DNA of 64,000 nucleotides from Uranotaenia lowii (GCF_029784155.1 NC_073693.1:166089104-166153103), one strand, 5' to 3'. Shown: positions 44,078 to 55,562, counted from the first letter of the stretch. Translations and numbers: made by a program. Notes: a model not told the origin generated them from the sequence alone.

Positions 44078-46253
44078 TCTAACACATTATTAAAATAAAA
44101 AAAAACGGCATTGTGCACACGAACAATGAACAATTATCACATTTTTTTTTTTTCAATTAGAATAAACTCTATTTCATTACACCAGACAAATATTTATATT
44201 ACTTTACCCTTAGCCATTTCTTCGATTCAGTTTACGAACGAATAAGAATAATGACCAAAGCTGTTTTGCCAACCACTGAAAATCATGATTTAAACATTTT
44301 AACCAGAGTTCAAAAACCGATTTAAAATGAGTCACAAATAAATGTTTTTAATAATTTATAATGTGAATACAATAAATTTTGCCTTTGTACGTATCGCCGC
44401 TAATGCGTCGAATATTCAAAAGCTGATCTCGGCAGCCAGCGTGGCTCCAATCGAATCGGCTTTAATTTTATTGAACTGGTATTTTCATGCATCTGAATCA
44501 CCACACGCTCTGTTTATGGTCTGATCAGGAACGAACGATAGCAATTAAAATTCCACCGAAAACAGACTGATTGGAGCCGAAATTATAAGTGAAAGGATCG
44601 CACTACCATTTCTATGCGAAAAATTGCATTTTGGCCTTAGCTGACAACCTACATCTCAGGCAGGTTATCAGTAATCTTTGGTTTTCGAATATCAACTCCA
44701 CCTTAAGATCCATGAGTTTGCAAATTAAGTCACGGGAAGTGTGTTGTAAATTTGTTTTTGCGAAGTGGGTTCGTCCTTTGGCAGCATTGACGTCAGCAAC
44801 TAGACTAGATGGATGATGAAAAAGGTTAACGATGGCGAAGCAACATGTCTTGGTTGATAGCAGAGCAACAGGTCAGGCAGATATTTTCATCGCCTCTTTC
44901 GGAATGCCAACTTTTATTAACCTACAATCGTGTCGGCTAATGTGGATGCTTGTTATAATGTCTATTTTTATCAGTGCTACTGATAACACGTCTGCGAAAT
45001 TGTGCTCATCATAATCATCAAAGTCTGTCAGCATTTCATTGGAAGTAAAAAAAAGTCATCCCCCGTGAAGAGAAATAAAATTTAAATTACACATGTCTCT
45101 ATACATTCATCGCTTGTTTATGCCCTACTCCAGCCAGACTGGTCCTACAGCATTTGACGGATGAAACTACGGGTGTCGTCATCGTGGGTCTTATAACAAG
45201 GTCAATAAGTTATTGATTGTCATTTTCGACCAGCAGGACTTCCAATGTTGTCACGTTTTCCTATGAACGGGTTGTGTTTAATTTGAAATTTGCAAAAATG
45301 TATTTATCTCATGGAACATCCAATTCCTTTTCTTAGAAACTTTTGAAAACCAAAGAATTTGGTGTAATTGGATATTCCCAGCATTGCGCACAATATTACG
45401 GGCGTGTGTAAATATAGTAGAAAATTGTTGCGGCGTGCCACTAATAGCGTTTGCAATTTACCGCCCATCGAGATGAGCGAAAACAGCACACACAAGCTGT
45501 AGTATCCCACCACACACAACAAAACCACACGTTTGCGGCCATAGGGAGGCAACTCAAGAGAATTTTCCCAGGTCAGCAACAACTGAAGCCCGTGAACCAT
45601 CGGTATAACACCATGAGGGCAAACGTGCGACACGGCCGTATTTTTCCGCTTCTCGATAAGGAGAGCAAACTGAGAAAAGTCCTGGGCTCATAAGAATATA
45701 GGTTTTTATGATCTGTTATCTTCTCACTGTATTGACAGGCGCATTTTTATCCTTTCAAGCGTTTCAATAGGATGTTTCAAGTTTTCAACTTTAAAATTGT
45801 CACAAAGAAAAATTAAAACAGGGAATCAGATATTTATTAGGGTTTTCTGGGCCAAGATGGTTTGTATAATAATTCAAGGTTTGGAAGGAATTTGCAAATT
45901 CATATTGAAATGAATTAAGAATTTCTTAAATTATTTTTTCAATTTTGAAGGGTCATCAAATTTGGTTCACAAGAAAGTTTTGACATAATAAAATAATTGA
46001 CGATTTTGTATCATCCCTCCCACTTTCAAATCCCACTTGCAAATTCCAGCATGGCTTGAATAAGTGATATTAATGAAATTCGGAACGCCAGAGATTATTA
46101 ACATAACGTGATGATCTATGATTTTGAAAAAGATCTTTCACTCTAAAAATGACAGATCCAATACAAAATCAAATTAAAATACGACACACCCCCAGCAGTT
46201 TTCCAGTATTTTTCATTGAAATCCAATCAAGTTTAACATATCTCATGTAAGCT
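44078..46253. other. Intergenic sequence, no supported gene except a weak membrane-like frame
   Basis: Nothing recognisable apart from the minus-strand frame at 45304-45690. A T-rich run lies near 44145. Confidence 0.4.
45304..45690 (-). pseudogene. Possible decayed membrane-protein exon
   Basis: Open on the minus strand from about 45690, through VSHVCPHGVIPMVHGLQLLL and GRKRVVLLCVVGYYSLCVLF, to a stop at 45306-45304. It has at least two hydrophobic segments of helix length and a K/R-rich loop between them. No family is recognised and no splice sites were assigned. It may be a receptor- or transporter-like exon or chance. Confidence 0.22.
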
Positions 46254-46717
46254 TTCATTACGTCGTATGAAACAAAATGTAAACAATCAGTTTTATTTCA
46301 AAAAATATATACAGGAACTGACATAAACTAGTCGCAACCTTTTTTCCGTTTAGAATATTTGTAGTCTGGACAACATATTCTATATGAGGCCTTTGGAGCC
46401 AAAGGGGTATAAGTGCATAAAAGAGAAAACACGCCTTGAAATGTTTGGCCATTTTCCATATATTTTTCGGGAATTTGTATTTTTCTAACGAATGTAAAAG
46501 TATGTGAAAAAAATTCAAAAAATCCGAAAATATCATCAAATATATCTTAACATGTGAAGAAATGTTTGGCATCATTAACTCAAAATCGTCCAATTTGTCA
46601 CTTATACCTCTTTGGCTCTGAGAGCTTCATATGAAAAATAGAAATTTTAATGCTATTTTCATAACATTTGTAGCAGTTTTCTGTGAATTCTTAAGCTATT
46701 TCATACGACGTAATGAA
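46254..46717. mobile_element. Fold-back MITE with CATTACGTCGTATGAAA ends
   Basis: A 19-bp perfect inverted repeat TTCATTACGTCGTATGAAA (46254-46272, complement 46699-46717). A second, inner inverted pair lies around GAGCCAAAG.GGTATAAGTG (about 46383-46413 and 46597-46625). About 464 bp, non-coding. Confidence 0.7.
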
Positions 46718-47179
46718 TGCTCACGCGAGATCTGAAAGATTCAATGTATTAAACGATCCATTTTTTTTCTAAGAAAGTGGCTTCCGTTCATAATGGAATA
46801 CGTTTGAATGAACTATCAATGTGAAAAACGACACAGACTTATCTCCCAAAAGAACTTTAACGAGGAGATGATTAATTTCTTTGAAAGAATTTTCCCATCT
46901 GAAAAAAAAATTAAGAAGGTTTATTCAAAGTTAATGTAAATAACACAACTACAATAGGTTTGGATTGATTATACAAAGAAGTAAGTAGTTATAAACAAAA
47001 CCAGATTTCGATGAATGACCATTCAACATGGCAAACAGATTAGATTTTGGTTGGCTACATGATTTATTGTATCGATTGACTTCACTTATTATCAAAACTT
47101 AGGACTTACAATGAAAACCAGTGTAAAATACAAAACATCTTTTACAATTTCTGAGAGATATTGCTAAAATCTATATATG
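46718..47179. other. Intergenic sequence, no feature seen
   Basis: AT-rich with no supported frame. Ends in a short TATATGTACATATATA palindrome near 47175. Confidence 0.45.
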
Positions 47180-47995
47180 TACATATATAAATGGAGATTC
47201 TATGATCTGGGAAGGTTCCTATTATGGTTTGAAGCCCTCCCTCTCACTGAAAAGGGGAGGGAGGAGGTCTCTCAAAGAAAAGACAAATGTTTGCATAGCT
47301 CAAGAACTGATCAAGCAAATTAAACCAATTTTTATATGGAGGAGTATTTTGGAACGATTAATGTTTCTATGAATATTTGGTACCCCTCTCTCCTTTCAGT
47401 AGAAGGTAGGAAGGGGGGAGGGGGGCATGCTTACAATTTTTTACATAACTCGAGAACTAAAGAAGCTATTGAAACCAAATTTGGCATGGGTGATTATTGG
47501 AATACGAGAAATGATTCTATGATTATGTCCTCCCTCCTTCCAGTGGGTATATAGGAAGGAAGGAGGGGGGGGGGGGGGCTTTCATATTTTTTATTGCATA
47601 ACTTGAAAACAGTTCTAGCAAATGAAACCAAATTCTATCGTGACCCTTCCTTCTTCCAGTGGGGAGATAAAAAGGGGGAGGGGGATCCTTTAGAAGCATA
47701 ACTGTGAAACTTATAAAGCAAGTTGAACCAAATTTGGTACGGGAAAGAATTTGAATACGAGAAATGCTACTATGATATTTTGAGAATCCGCTGTTATTCT
47801 AGTGAGAAAATTTTAAGGAAGAGAATGCTCCCATACAATTTTATAAATCACTCGAGAATTTATCCAGTCACTCATATATTTTTTTTAACATTTCGACAAC
47901 AAGTCGAGAAAATGGAACCAGATTTGCATGGGAGCATATTTGTGTACAGGAAATGTTTCTTTGATGGTTTGAGACACCCTTCTGCTGCTAGAGGA
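47180..47995 (+). repeat. Diverged tandem array, about 150-190 bp units
   Basis: Five or six units carry, in order, AAACCAAATTTGG-like sequence, GGAATACGAGAAATG, TTCTATGAT, CCCTCCTTCCAGTGGG with a G-rich tail, and a CATAACTCGAGAACTA-like block. Anchors are at about 47318, 47470, 47617, 47720 and 47912. Such arrays are common inside Helitron-type elements. No Helitron end was found next to it. Confidence 0.65.
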
Positions 47996-48644
47996 AAAAT
48001 ATCAATCTGGGATACTGCAACATTCCCGGCCGACTGGATGAAGGGTATCCTTGTAAAGGTCCCGAAAAAAGGAGACCTGACTGAGTGCGGTAACTGACGA
48101 GGAATAACTTTGATCTGCACAACTCTCAAAGTACTCTGCAAAGTGATCCTGAAAAGGATTCAGGAGAAAATCGACGCTATACTCCACCAGCAACAAGCTG
48201 GATTCCGATCCGGACGACCATTTGTGGACCTCATCAAAACGCTACGAATAACACTGGAACAAATCAACGAATTCCAGGACTCTCTTCTGCTGGTGTTCGT
48301 TGATTTCGAAAAAGCATTTGACCGACTGAACCACGAAAACATCTGGGCTGCTCTTAGACGACGAGGGGTCCCAGAGAAACTAGTCCACCTCATCGAAGCA
48401 CAGTACGAGGCATTTTCGTGCAAAGTCTTGCACGATTGTTTCTTGTACGAATCAATCCCGGTAACTGCTGGTGTGAGACAAGGATGTATTTTATCACCGC
48501 TGCCTTTTCTCATTGTAATGGATGAGATCTTGACTGGATCGATTGACTGTAGACCAAACCGAGGATTGCCGTGGAATCCTTCAACAATGGAGCAACTGAA
48601 TGACCTTGACCTGGCAGACGATATTGTCGATAAGTCGATGGAAA

Positions 48645-49418
48645 CAAGGTTGCTGATCTTCGCTCAGAATGGTTTTTAACCCCGATCCTAGTCACCAACG
48701 ATTTTACTCCTCGACATAGAAAGTAAGTTTTCTTTAGAAACGAGGCTTTTCAGCTTTGAACGACACGCTAACATAGTTGGTTTTTCTTCCCCTCTTTAGT
48801 GATCAGTTATTTTCTGAGTTACTATCAGTAAACATCAAACAATCATCATTCGCTTCTAATGAAAACATTGCGCGTAGACGGCGTCGAATTCTTCGACATC
48901 TACTCGACTCGCTGACGATCATGCTTTGCCGCGAACGCTTCATGAAGGAAAACGATTTAATTCTTGGAACGCAAGAGATGCCTAAAAACCAAATTTATGC
49001 CAATATTGGCTTATTCTCCCCTCAAGGTGTGTTTATTATTTTATTAAATATCGGTCTTAGTCTTTATCCCAGGAATTGATCCCTAGTAGCATTCTTCCTT
49101 AACGGTGTGATTCTGGGCATGAATCAACAGCATCGTCATCAACTCGTGTCGAATCAACTCGCAAACGAATTCATTCAGTAGCGAAGCAAATGATTGCTGG
49201 AGTAAACAATGACTGAAAATCGGGAGGAGAAAATCAACAAGGAACGCTAGGCAACACAAACAGAACGAAAATTCATAATGCATGGTTCACTAAGACGGCG
49301 TTCTTATGTTGTATGTTTTGATTCGTTCGCGAGTCAATGCTCAACAGCGTCGTTACTGTGGTTGCGTCGGTAACGATTGGAAATTTTGAAACAAACGAAG
49401 CGAATATCAGTAAGCCTG
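48645..49418. mobile_element. hAT-type element with an internal open exon
   Basis: Ends CAAGGTTGCTGATCTTCGC and, inverted, CAGGCTTACTGATATTCGC. The target duplication GATGGAAA (48637-48644) versus GATGAAAA (49419-49426) differs at one base. 774 bp. It interrupts the RT codons for KSME.INTEN. Confidence 0.8.
48800..49026 (+). pseudogene. Open exon-like segment of unknown gene within a hAT element
   Basis: Preceded by TTTCTTCCCCTCTTTAG and followed by GTGTGTTT, it is open for 227 nt and reads DQLFSELLSVNIKQSS, then ENIARRRRRILRHLLDSL, RERFMKENDLILGTQEMP and IYANIGLFSPQ. The composition is protein-like, including a basic Arg-rich helix. It may be an exon of the hAT transposase or a captured host exon. 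No family is recognised and neighbouring exons were not found. Confidence 0.35.
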
Positions 49419-50063
49419 GATGAAAATCAACACAGAAAATCGTTAAAATTTCGTGGTAGCTGGACAACAGGTTGAGAAAGTGGAGTGCTTCCAGTGTCTT
49501 GGTAGCCAGATTACAGCTGATGGTGGTATCAAGAAGGACATCGAAACCCGGATCAGAAAAGCCCGATTTGCGTTTGCAAGTCTCCGAAACATCTGGCACT
49601 CACGCCAGATCTCTCTACGAACTAAGATCCGAATCTTCAACTCAAACGTCAAATCCGTATTGTTGTACGAGTGTGAAACTTGGTGCACATATGCGGTGAC
49701 GACGCGAAAACTGCAAGTTTTTGTGAATCGCTGCCTGCCGAACATCATTCGCGCTTGGTGGCCTGGCAATTGGATCTCAAACGTGGAACTTCATCGCCGG
49801 TGTCATCAAAAGGCGCTGGACATCGAGACACGCTGCGAAGAGATGAAAACGAGATTTGCAGAGAGGCGCTTGACTGGAATCCAGATGGGCATCGAGAAGA
49901 GGCAGGTCCAAAAGCTCGTGGCGGCGTAGTCTAGCCGCTGAAATCCGCCCAGTTGACGAGAACCTTGGCTGGCAGCAAGTGAAGACGCTGGCTCCGGATC
50001 GCCAGCAGTGGAGATCTTTTATCTCAGCCCTATGCGTCGGTCAATCGGCGCCGGACTCTTAGG

Positions 50064-50537
50064 TATGTAGGAAGGAAGAATAAGCATTCCAGGAACTTAA
50101 TTTTGAATCATATTTTCCGCTTCAAACCTATTCAAATCTATTAGTTTTTCACTCATATAGGAAAAAAATATAGGAGATACTATCAACTGGGGCATCATGC
50201 AACAATTTTCAACTTTAATGGCTTCTAAAAATTTAATGTCCACAGATGATTATAACGCTTGTACATCAAAAGCTTTAAGAGATGAGACATCAAATTTACG
50301 TAGTCAGAAAAAATATTGGTTTCAACAGTTATTTTTAAATTTTCAAAATCATGCGACCTTCACCCTTATAAAAAAGGGGTAAGTTGCAAGAAACTTTGTT
50401 TTTAAAGAAAAATTAAACGTTTAAAAATTTACAGTTTTGGATATAACTGTGATGTCATAACGCATGAAGCACCAATGGCAGCAATTTTTGATTTTGTTCA
50501 AATTAAATTGCAAATTTTATTTTTGTCAAAAATGTTT
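50064..50537 (+). other. Intergenic sequence with a small unidentified frame
   Basis: The frame 50176-50382 reads GDTINWGIMQQFSTLMAS then YNACTSKALRDETSNLRSQK and ends at a stop. It is preceded by CTCATATAG, which could serve as an acceptor. No family is recognised. Confidence 0.25.
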
Positions 50538-50866
50538 TTAACACTAGAAGGACCGGCAAATTGAATATACCTATTCGACCCGTGACCAGTCAAAATGACT
50601 GGTAAAGGGGAAATTTTTTATATCATAACTAGCTGATCCCATACGAACTCCGTTTCGCTTTCAACTTGGAATATGTCATGAACAGTTTGTATAAATGTCA
50701 ATTGCCAAGTATTTTCCAGATTCAGTGTTAAGTAATAATTGCAAAAATATTGGACGATCACTTCGTCTGTCGTCTGTTTCTAAATATGAAATCAGGAATC
50801 AAAAACCACGTGTATAAATTCCGACTAAATCATTGCGTAACAAAACAATTATTGCCAAAAAGCTTA

Positions 50867-51770
50867 ACCCCTTTCGGGGGCTCTTATATAAACTTTGATA
50901 TCTGAAATCGATTGCCCTTCCCTCAAAACTCCCGTGTGCAAATTTTCAAAGCAATGCATTGTATAATAACGTCAATATTGCTAAAAATAGTGAAAAATAA
51001 ATTTTTATGGACGACCCCTTTCGTCGACCCCTGGCAAAATATTTGACATCTAACATCGATTGTCCGTCTCTGAAAACTACCGTGTGCAAATCTTCATCCC
51101 AATCCGATGTATAATAACGACCATATTACAAAAATATTGAAAGGTTTATATGGACTACCCCCTTTGCCGGCCCCTGAAACTGAATTGAATACCTGAAATC
51201 CATTGCTCATCTCTCAAAACTCTCGTGTACTAATTTTCGTATGAATCCGATGTATAATAACGACAATATCGCATCAACAGTAAATAGTCAACATGGACGA
51301 CCCCTTCTGCCTACCCCTGATTTTAGTTTGGATAAGTGAAATCAGTTATTTGTCCCCAATAACTCCTATGTGCAAATTTTCATCCCAGTCCGATGTATAA
51401 AAACGACAATATCACTAAGATACTGAAAATTTAATATGGACGACCCTTTTTGCGGCCCCTTACACTGAATTTGAAACCTCAAATCGATTGCACGTCACTC
51501 AAAACTATCATGTACCAATTTTCATTTGAATACGATGTATAATAACGTCAATATCGCAAAAACAGCAAACAGTTAATATGGACGACCCCTTTGGCTGTCC
51601 CCTTACACAAAATTTGACACCTGAAGTCGATTGCTCGTCTTTCAACACACTCATGTGCAAACTTTCAACACAATCCGACGAAAAATAACGTCAATATCGC
51701 GAAAACAATATTTGTCTTGTATGGACGACTCCCTTCAGAAGGGGTCATCCAAAAATCTGAAAACATTTTT
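50867..51770. repeat. 143-bp tandem array inside the Helitron
   Basis: About six units. The anchor GGACGACCCC recurs at 51009, 51152, 51295, 51438, 51580 and 51723, a spacing of 142-143 bp. Each unit contains AATCGATTG, GTGTGCAAATTTTCA and CCGATGTATAATAACG. Confidence 0.9.
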
Positions 51771-51847
51771 CATCTTTCCTGGTTCTAATGAGCATCCATG
51801 CCGGATTTCAGCTCTCTAGCTCTTAAGACGGCTGAGTCTATAAAGGA

Positions 51848-51876
51848 CAAACAAACAAACAAACAAACAAACAAAC
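51848..51876 (+). repeat. (ACAA)n microsatellite
   Basis: About seven copies of ACAA, part of the Helitron 5' region. Confidence 0.9.
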
Positions 51877-52659
51877 ATACAGAAATTGCTTTTTATATAT
51901 ATAGATATTTTTAACTTTTTTCTTTTGAAATTATTTTGTTATTTATTCGATAACATTTTTGTTATAAAATGGAAATATTTTTTTACCATGGGTGCACGGA
52001 ATCACCTCATTTTAGTGTAGATGACGAATGCGTGTATGTCAAAAAATGATTATTTCAAATAATTTTCAAAAAATTAAAACACATTATCAATTTAATTATG
52101 AAATCATGTAAGATGGCTATGGGTATTGACCATGGGTGCACGGTTTCACTTCAATTTTCTTTTAGTAGATATTTCCTAGCATCCATCGCTCTGAAATTTT
52201 TCAACACGTTGCCTTTAAATTATACCTGACATTGTAGGTTTTGAAGCATATTTTTTCTATATACAGATCAATTTACCATGGGTGCACGGATTCACCGCCA
52301 TTAATCAAAAATTTTTTTTTTTTGCATGCTAAAGATGATGAATAAAGACTTTTATAGATTCAAATGAAAATTTGTGTTATCTACATGGTTTTTCACTATG
52401 GGTTCACGGATTCACCGCGTATTATTAAAATATTGTACTTTTTGCAAATTTTTAAAAAGCATTTTTACAAATCTTTACTAAACCAAAGTCGAAACCATGT
52501 CTTTCATGTTGAGACATAATGATTTAAATAACGATTTGTATTATAAGTTCCGTTTTCTCATTCCTGGAACAGAAATATTTCAATTATATCTTGAAATAAT
52601 ATATTTCTTTATTTATAATAAAAAAAACAGGTTTTTGCAATCGTATATTTATCTGATAA

Positions 52660-52780
52660 GATCTGATAAACATCCAAGAAATTGGAAAACGATTACCACG
52701 GACCGAGTGAATTTTAGGAATTATATGCATCAAGTTATGTCGTGCGACGGAAAACAGTAAAAATAAAAATAATAAATCAA
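52660..52780 (+). mobile_element. 3' end of the RTE-like element
   Basis: Reads HPRNWKTITTDRVNFRNYMH to a stop, then AAAATAAAAATAATAAAT. It matches the 3' end at 37969-38040 (CCGAGTGAATTTTAGGAATT and GTTATGTCGTG). A severely 5'-truncated copy. Confidence 0.65.
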
Positions 52781-52969
52781 CATTGTCGAATGTACACGTT
52801 GATTTGTTTTTCCTTAAAAGTTTTTCGATTGACCAATATTGCATTTCAAATACCTATCATATCTAACTCTAAAATATTTTGTGTTCTGAAGCAAGTTGAA
52901 AACTATTTATTTCTATATGATTTACAACGGCGAATTTGCAGGCATTCCGTGCACCTATGTTGAAATATC

Positions 52970-53145
52970 TTAGCGCCGATGTGGTCTATCAGATAGGCTG
53001 GCGCTAGTCTGGTCTAGGTATGCCAGGCGTACTGGGTTCGATTCCCGGTATCGGCAAGAAAACTCTTGGGTTCAAACCCCATATGTTGCCGACAGATAAG
53101 ATGTGTTTCCTCTTATAATAAGAATGTTCAATAAGAATGTTCAAT
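52970..53145 (+). mobile_element. tRNA-derived SINE
   Basis: Contains a pol III B box GGTTCGATTCC (53035-53045) and an A-box-like TGGCGCTAGTCTGG 23 bp upstream, followed by a tRNA-unrelated body and a tail with two copies of AATAAGAATGTTC. It is not a functional tRNA: no cloverleaf with a proper anticodon arm could be drawn. Confidence 0.65.
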
Positions 53146-54004
53146 CAGTTGCCAGCTGGCCAGGTATATACACGGGTGCCGGGATACCTGTAAGTGAACT
53201 TGCATTGGAAATTTGTCGAACCTAATAATCTAAGAATGCATGTGAATACATACTTGGGCAGAAACTGCGGTGAATCCTTGCACCTATGGTGGATAACCAA
53301 CATATAAAATATATTACGTGCACCCATGTTGAAATATCATTTAAATTATTCAGTTTCATAGCTGATGTCTTCAAATTTTAATAAATGAGTACACAATTCA
53401 TAATTATTTTACTCATTCTAGTTTAACATATTTATCACATAAAACAACTCGATTACTCGAATGGACATGTATTAAATCTAACATAACTTTTACAAATCTT
53501 GATGAAATTTCGCCAAATTTTGACAGAAAGTTCGATTATAGTTGAGCAACAAAATAGACCAAAAAATTGGGAGTCAAATGCTTGAAGCGCCACACAGCGC
53601 CCAATCCGAGAACTTTTTCTACAAATCTTCATGACTTCGCATCGAAAATCAATAATTTCATAACGAATGACACACTTTTTCCCACCATAAATCAACTAGA
53701 TCTCATTGTCTTGAATATAGATTGCAAATGAAACCAAAAGCCAGCGAAAAAAATTTATCTTGTTTGAGTTATAGGGTTGTGAATTCTACCAGTCATTTTG
53801 ACTGGTCACGGTCCGATTGTCCATGGCGAAATTTTTCTCGCTTATTAAAAGAGCTAGTGAAATAAAATACACAGTTCTGTAGAGATTCAAAATTCATGAA
53901 AAGTCGTATTTTTTGCGAATTTTTAAAGCGAAGTATTTAACAGATATTCAACAAACAAAGTTTCCAACCAGTCATTTTGACTGGTGCGGTCTTTCTAGTG
54001 TTAA

Positions 54005-54510
54005 AGAACAAGCATAAGAGTGCTGCATACATCTAGGGGTGAAAAAATACTACTTAAAAAAATACTACTAGCTGAAATCATATAATTTAATGCTTGGATG
54101 GATGAAAATTCCAAATTAACAAACGAGTGATGCGAAACAATAATATTCCAGCATATGAAAACGTGATTCATAGGGTGAATCTGTGGTGCATTTTAGGCCG
54201 AATCTTTGATGCATTTTAGCCCGGATTGGTAACTGAATTATGAAAATATTTATTAAAATAAATCTTGTGATTGTCTAAAAAATATTTTTACATCAACAGT
54301 GTTGGTATTATAAAAGCAAATGTAAAGTTTGTAGGTGATATAATTAGGCTAATCCGTCATACTGGGAAAAGTTTTTTTACAGCATCAAAGTATGTAAAAA
54401 TTTGTTCATCTACTGACCGATTTTTATAAATTTTTTAAAAGAATCAAAAACTTTAAAAAACTATCTCATGAGAGATGTGAGAAAATATGTCATCATCATT
54501 TTAATACCAT
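54005..54510. other. Intergenic sequence, no feature seen
   Basis: AT-rich, no frame or repeat ends recognised. Confidence 0.45.
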
Positions 54511-54580
54511 TAGGGGAGATAAGGGCATAATGGCCACCTTAAGAAAAACGCTTATTTAACCATAGAGAACAGCTAAAGTA

Positions 54581-55562
54581 AAGGGTGATACGGTCAAAAT
54601 TTGGTCAATATCAACTTGACGTATTTATTTCAATTTTGCATTTAAAAAACCTGAACACCCCTCATTTTGAAGGTGTGTGTGTGTGTAGAATGGTGCCCCT
54701 TTTTTGATTTTGGAATTCACTCTTCAGTTGTCAAAATGCCGTCCAAGGAAGAAGAGCAGCGTATCAAAATTTAGCTCGCGCATCGCAAAAATCCGAGCTA
54801 CTCGCACGCAAAACTGGCAAAATCGCTAAAAGTTGCCAAATCAACTGTTACAAATGTAATTAAAGTTATTGGGGAACGTTTGTCGACAGCCAGGAAGTCT
54901 GGATCGGGGGGAAATCGAAAACCGGAAGCCGCTGGGACGACAAAGAGAGTTGCCGGTAGTTTCAAGAGAAACCCTAACCTCTTTCTCCGAGATGCCGCAA
55001 ATAAGCTGGGTGTATCGTCTACAACCGAGCATCGAGCCAAAAAACGAGCCGGACTATCGACTTACAAGAAGGTAGTGACTACAAATCGCGATGATAAACA
55101 AAATACGACGGCCAAAGCGCGATCCCGGAGGCTGTACACGACGATGCTGACGAAGTTTGACTGCGTGGTAATGGACGACGAAACCTACGTCATGCCGACT
55201 ACAAGCAGCTTCCGGGACAGAAGTTTTATACGGCAAAAGGAAGGAGAAAGGTAGCAGATATTTTCAAGCACATGAAAATGTCAAAGTTCGCGAAGAAATA
55301 TCTGGTTTGGCAAGCCATCTGTACCTGTGGCTTGAAAAGCAGCTTTTTCATAGCCTCCGGGACTGTCAACCAATAAATTTACGTGAAAGAGTGTTTGAAT
55401 AAACGTATGCTGCCTTTCCTGAAGAAACACGGTTGTTCCGTACTGTTTTGGCCGGATTTGGCATCTTGCCATTACGGTAAAAAGGCCATGGAGTGGTACG
55501 CCGCCAACAACGTGCAGGTGGTTCCCAAGGACAAGAACCCTCCCAACACGCCAGAGCTGAAA
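54581..55562 (+). mobile_element. ITmD37E-type mariner element, copy B, 3' truncated
   Basis: Starts AAGGGTGATACGGTC after TA (54579-54580), same terminus as copy A. The sequence breaks off after the codons PPNTPEL and passes into MITE sequence, so the 3' end and second TIR are gone. Confidence 0.85.
54736..55562 (+). pseudogene. ITmD37E transposase, broken (copy B)
   Basis: Same cut-and-paste transposase as at 743-4333. It starts MPSKEEEQRIKI at 54736, but codon 13 is TAG. The HTH region then continues (AKLAKSLKVAKSTVTNVIKV) through NKLGVSSTTEHRAKKRAGLS and KARSRRLYTTMLTKFD to VVMDDETYV with the first catalytic Asp. A one-base deletion after YV shifts the frame. The catalytic domain goes on in the new frame (QLPGQKFYTAKGRRKVADIF, GTVNQ then a TAA for the Glu codon, then SVLFWPDLASCHYGKKAMEW with the second Asp). 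It ends at PPNTPEL, seven codons before the catalytic Glu expected from copy A. Inactive. Confidence 0.85.

Larger units (their letters stand above)
48004..50063 (+). mobile_element. Non-LTR retrotransposon fragment (APE-type), interrupted by hAT
   Basis: A 5'-truncated element beginning in the RT domain and running to the ORF end (TAG near 50061), with GTATGTAGGAAGGAAGAATA following. A hAT element sits within it at 48645-49418. Confidence 0.75.
48004..50063 (+). pseudogene. Reverse transcriptase of a non-LTR element, broken
   Basis: It would reverse-transcribe element RNA. It reads FPADWMKGILVKVPKKGD, then GN*RGITL with TGA for the conserved Trp, LHQQQAGFRSGRPFVDLI (fingers), VFVDFEKAFDRLNHENIW (motif A, catalytic Asp), PVTAGVRQGCILSPLPFLIV (motif B) and LNDLDLADDIV (catalytic ADD). 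Then about 33 codons are deleted up to KSME, where the hAT element lies. After it come VVAGQQVEKVECFQCLGSQI, RKARFAFASLRNIWHSRQ, KSVLLYECETWCTYAVTTRK and RDENEICREALDWNPDGH, with a frameshift before the C-terminal LAAEIRPVDENLGWQQVKTL. The lesions are one nonsense, one deletion, one insertion and a late frameshift. Confidence 0.82.
50629..51905 (-). mobile_element. Non-autonomous Helitron with a 143-bp internal array
   Basis: On the minus strand it begins TCTATATATATAAAAAGC (51905) and ends AAAGCGAAACGGAGTTCG, then ATCAGCTAG before T (50629), that is 5' TC, a 3' hairpin region and CTAG with A/T flanks. It has GTTT and CTTTATAGACT motifs near the start, as in many insect Helitrons. No Rep/helicase gene. 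Confidence 0.82.
51985..53332. repeat. Cluster of a 22-bp motif CCATGGGTGCACGGATTCAC, four forward and three inverted
   Basis: Forward copies at 51985, 52129, 52275 and 52395 (spacing 144, 146 and 120 bp). Inverted copies lie near 52941, 53269 and 53317. Another forward copy lies far away at 29503. The motif itself contains the palindrome GTGCAC. This could be the terminal and subterminal motif of a TIR element, with the inner pair 52275 and 53269 as ends. Confidence 0.7.
50542..54000. mobile_element. piggyBac-type non-autonomous element with nested insertions
   Basis: Flanked by TTAA (50538-50541 and 54001-54004), the piggyBac target. Ends CACTAGAAGGACCG and, inverted, CACTAGAAAGACCG, each followed by the palindrome CCAGTCAAAATGACTGG (near 50585 and 53966; a third copy near 53788). 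Most of the 3459 bp is later insertions: a Helitron, a repeat cluster, a SINE and an RTE 3' end. No transposase. Confidence 0.85.

Noticed and set aside
47336..47554. Frames within the 150-190 bp array
   Set aside because: They are broken in the neighbouring units and encode no conserved motif.
52970..53145. Functional tRNA gene
   Set aside because: The B box is good but no cloverleaf with a normal anticodon arm can be drawn, and the A/B boxes are followed by a SINE body and tail.
51985..53332. CRISPR-like array of 22-bp motifs with unique spacers
   Set aside because: The spacing is 120-146 bp, orientation changes, and the context is a eukaryotic repeat field.
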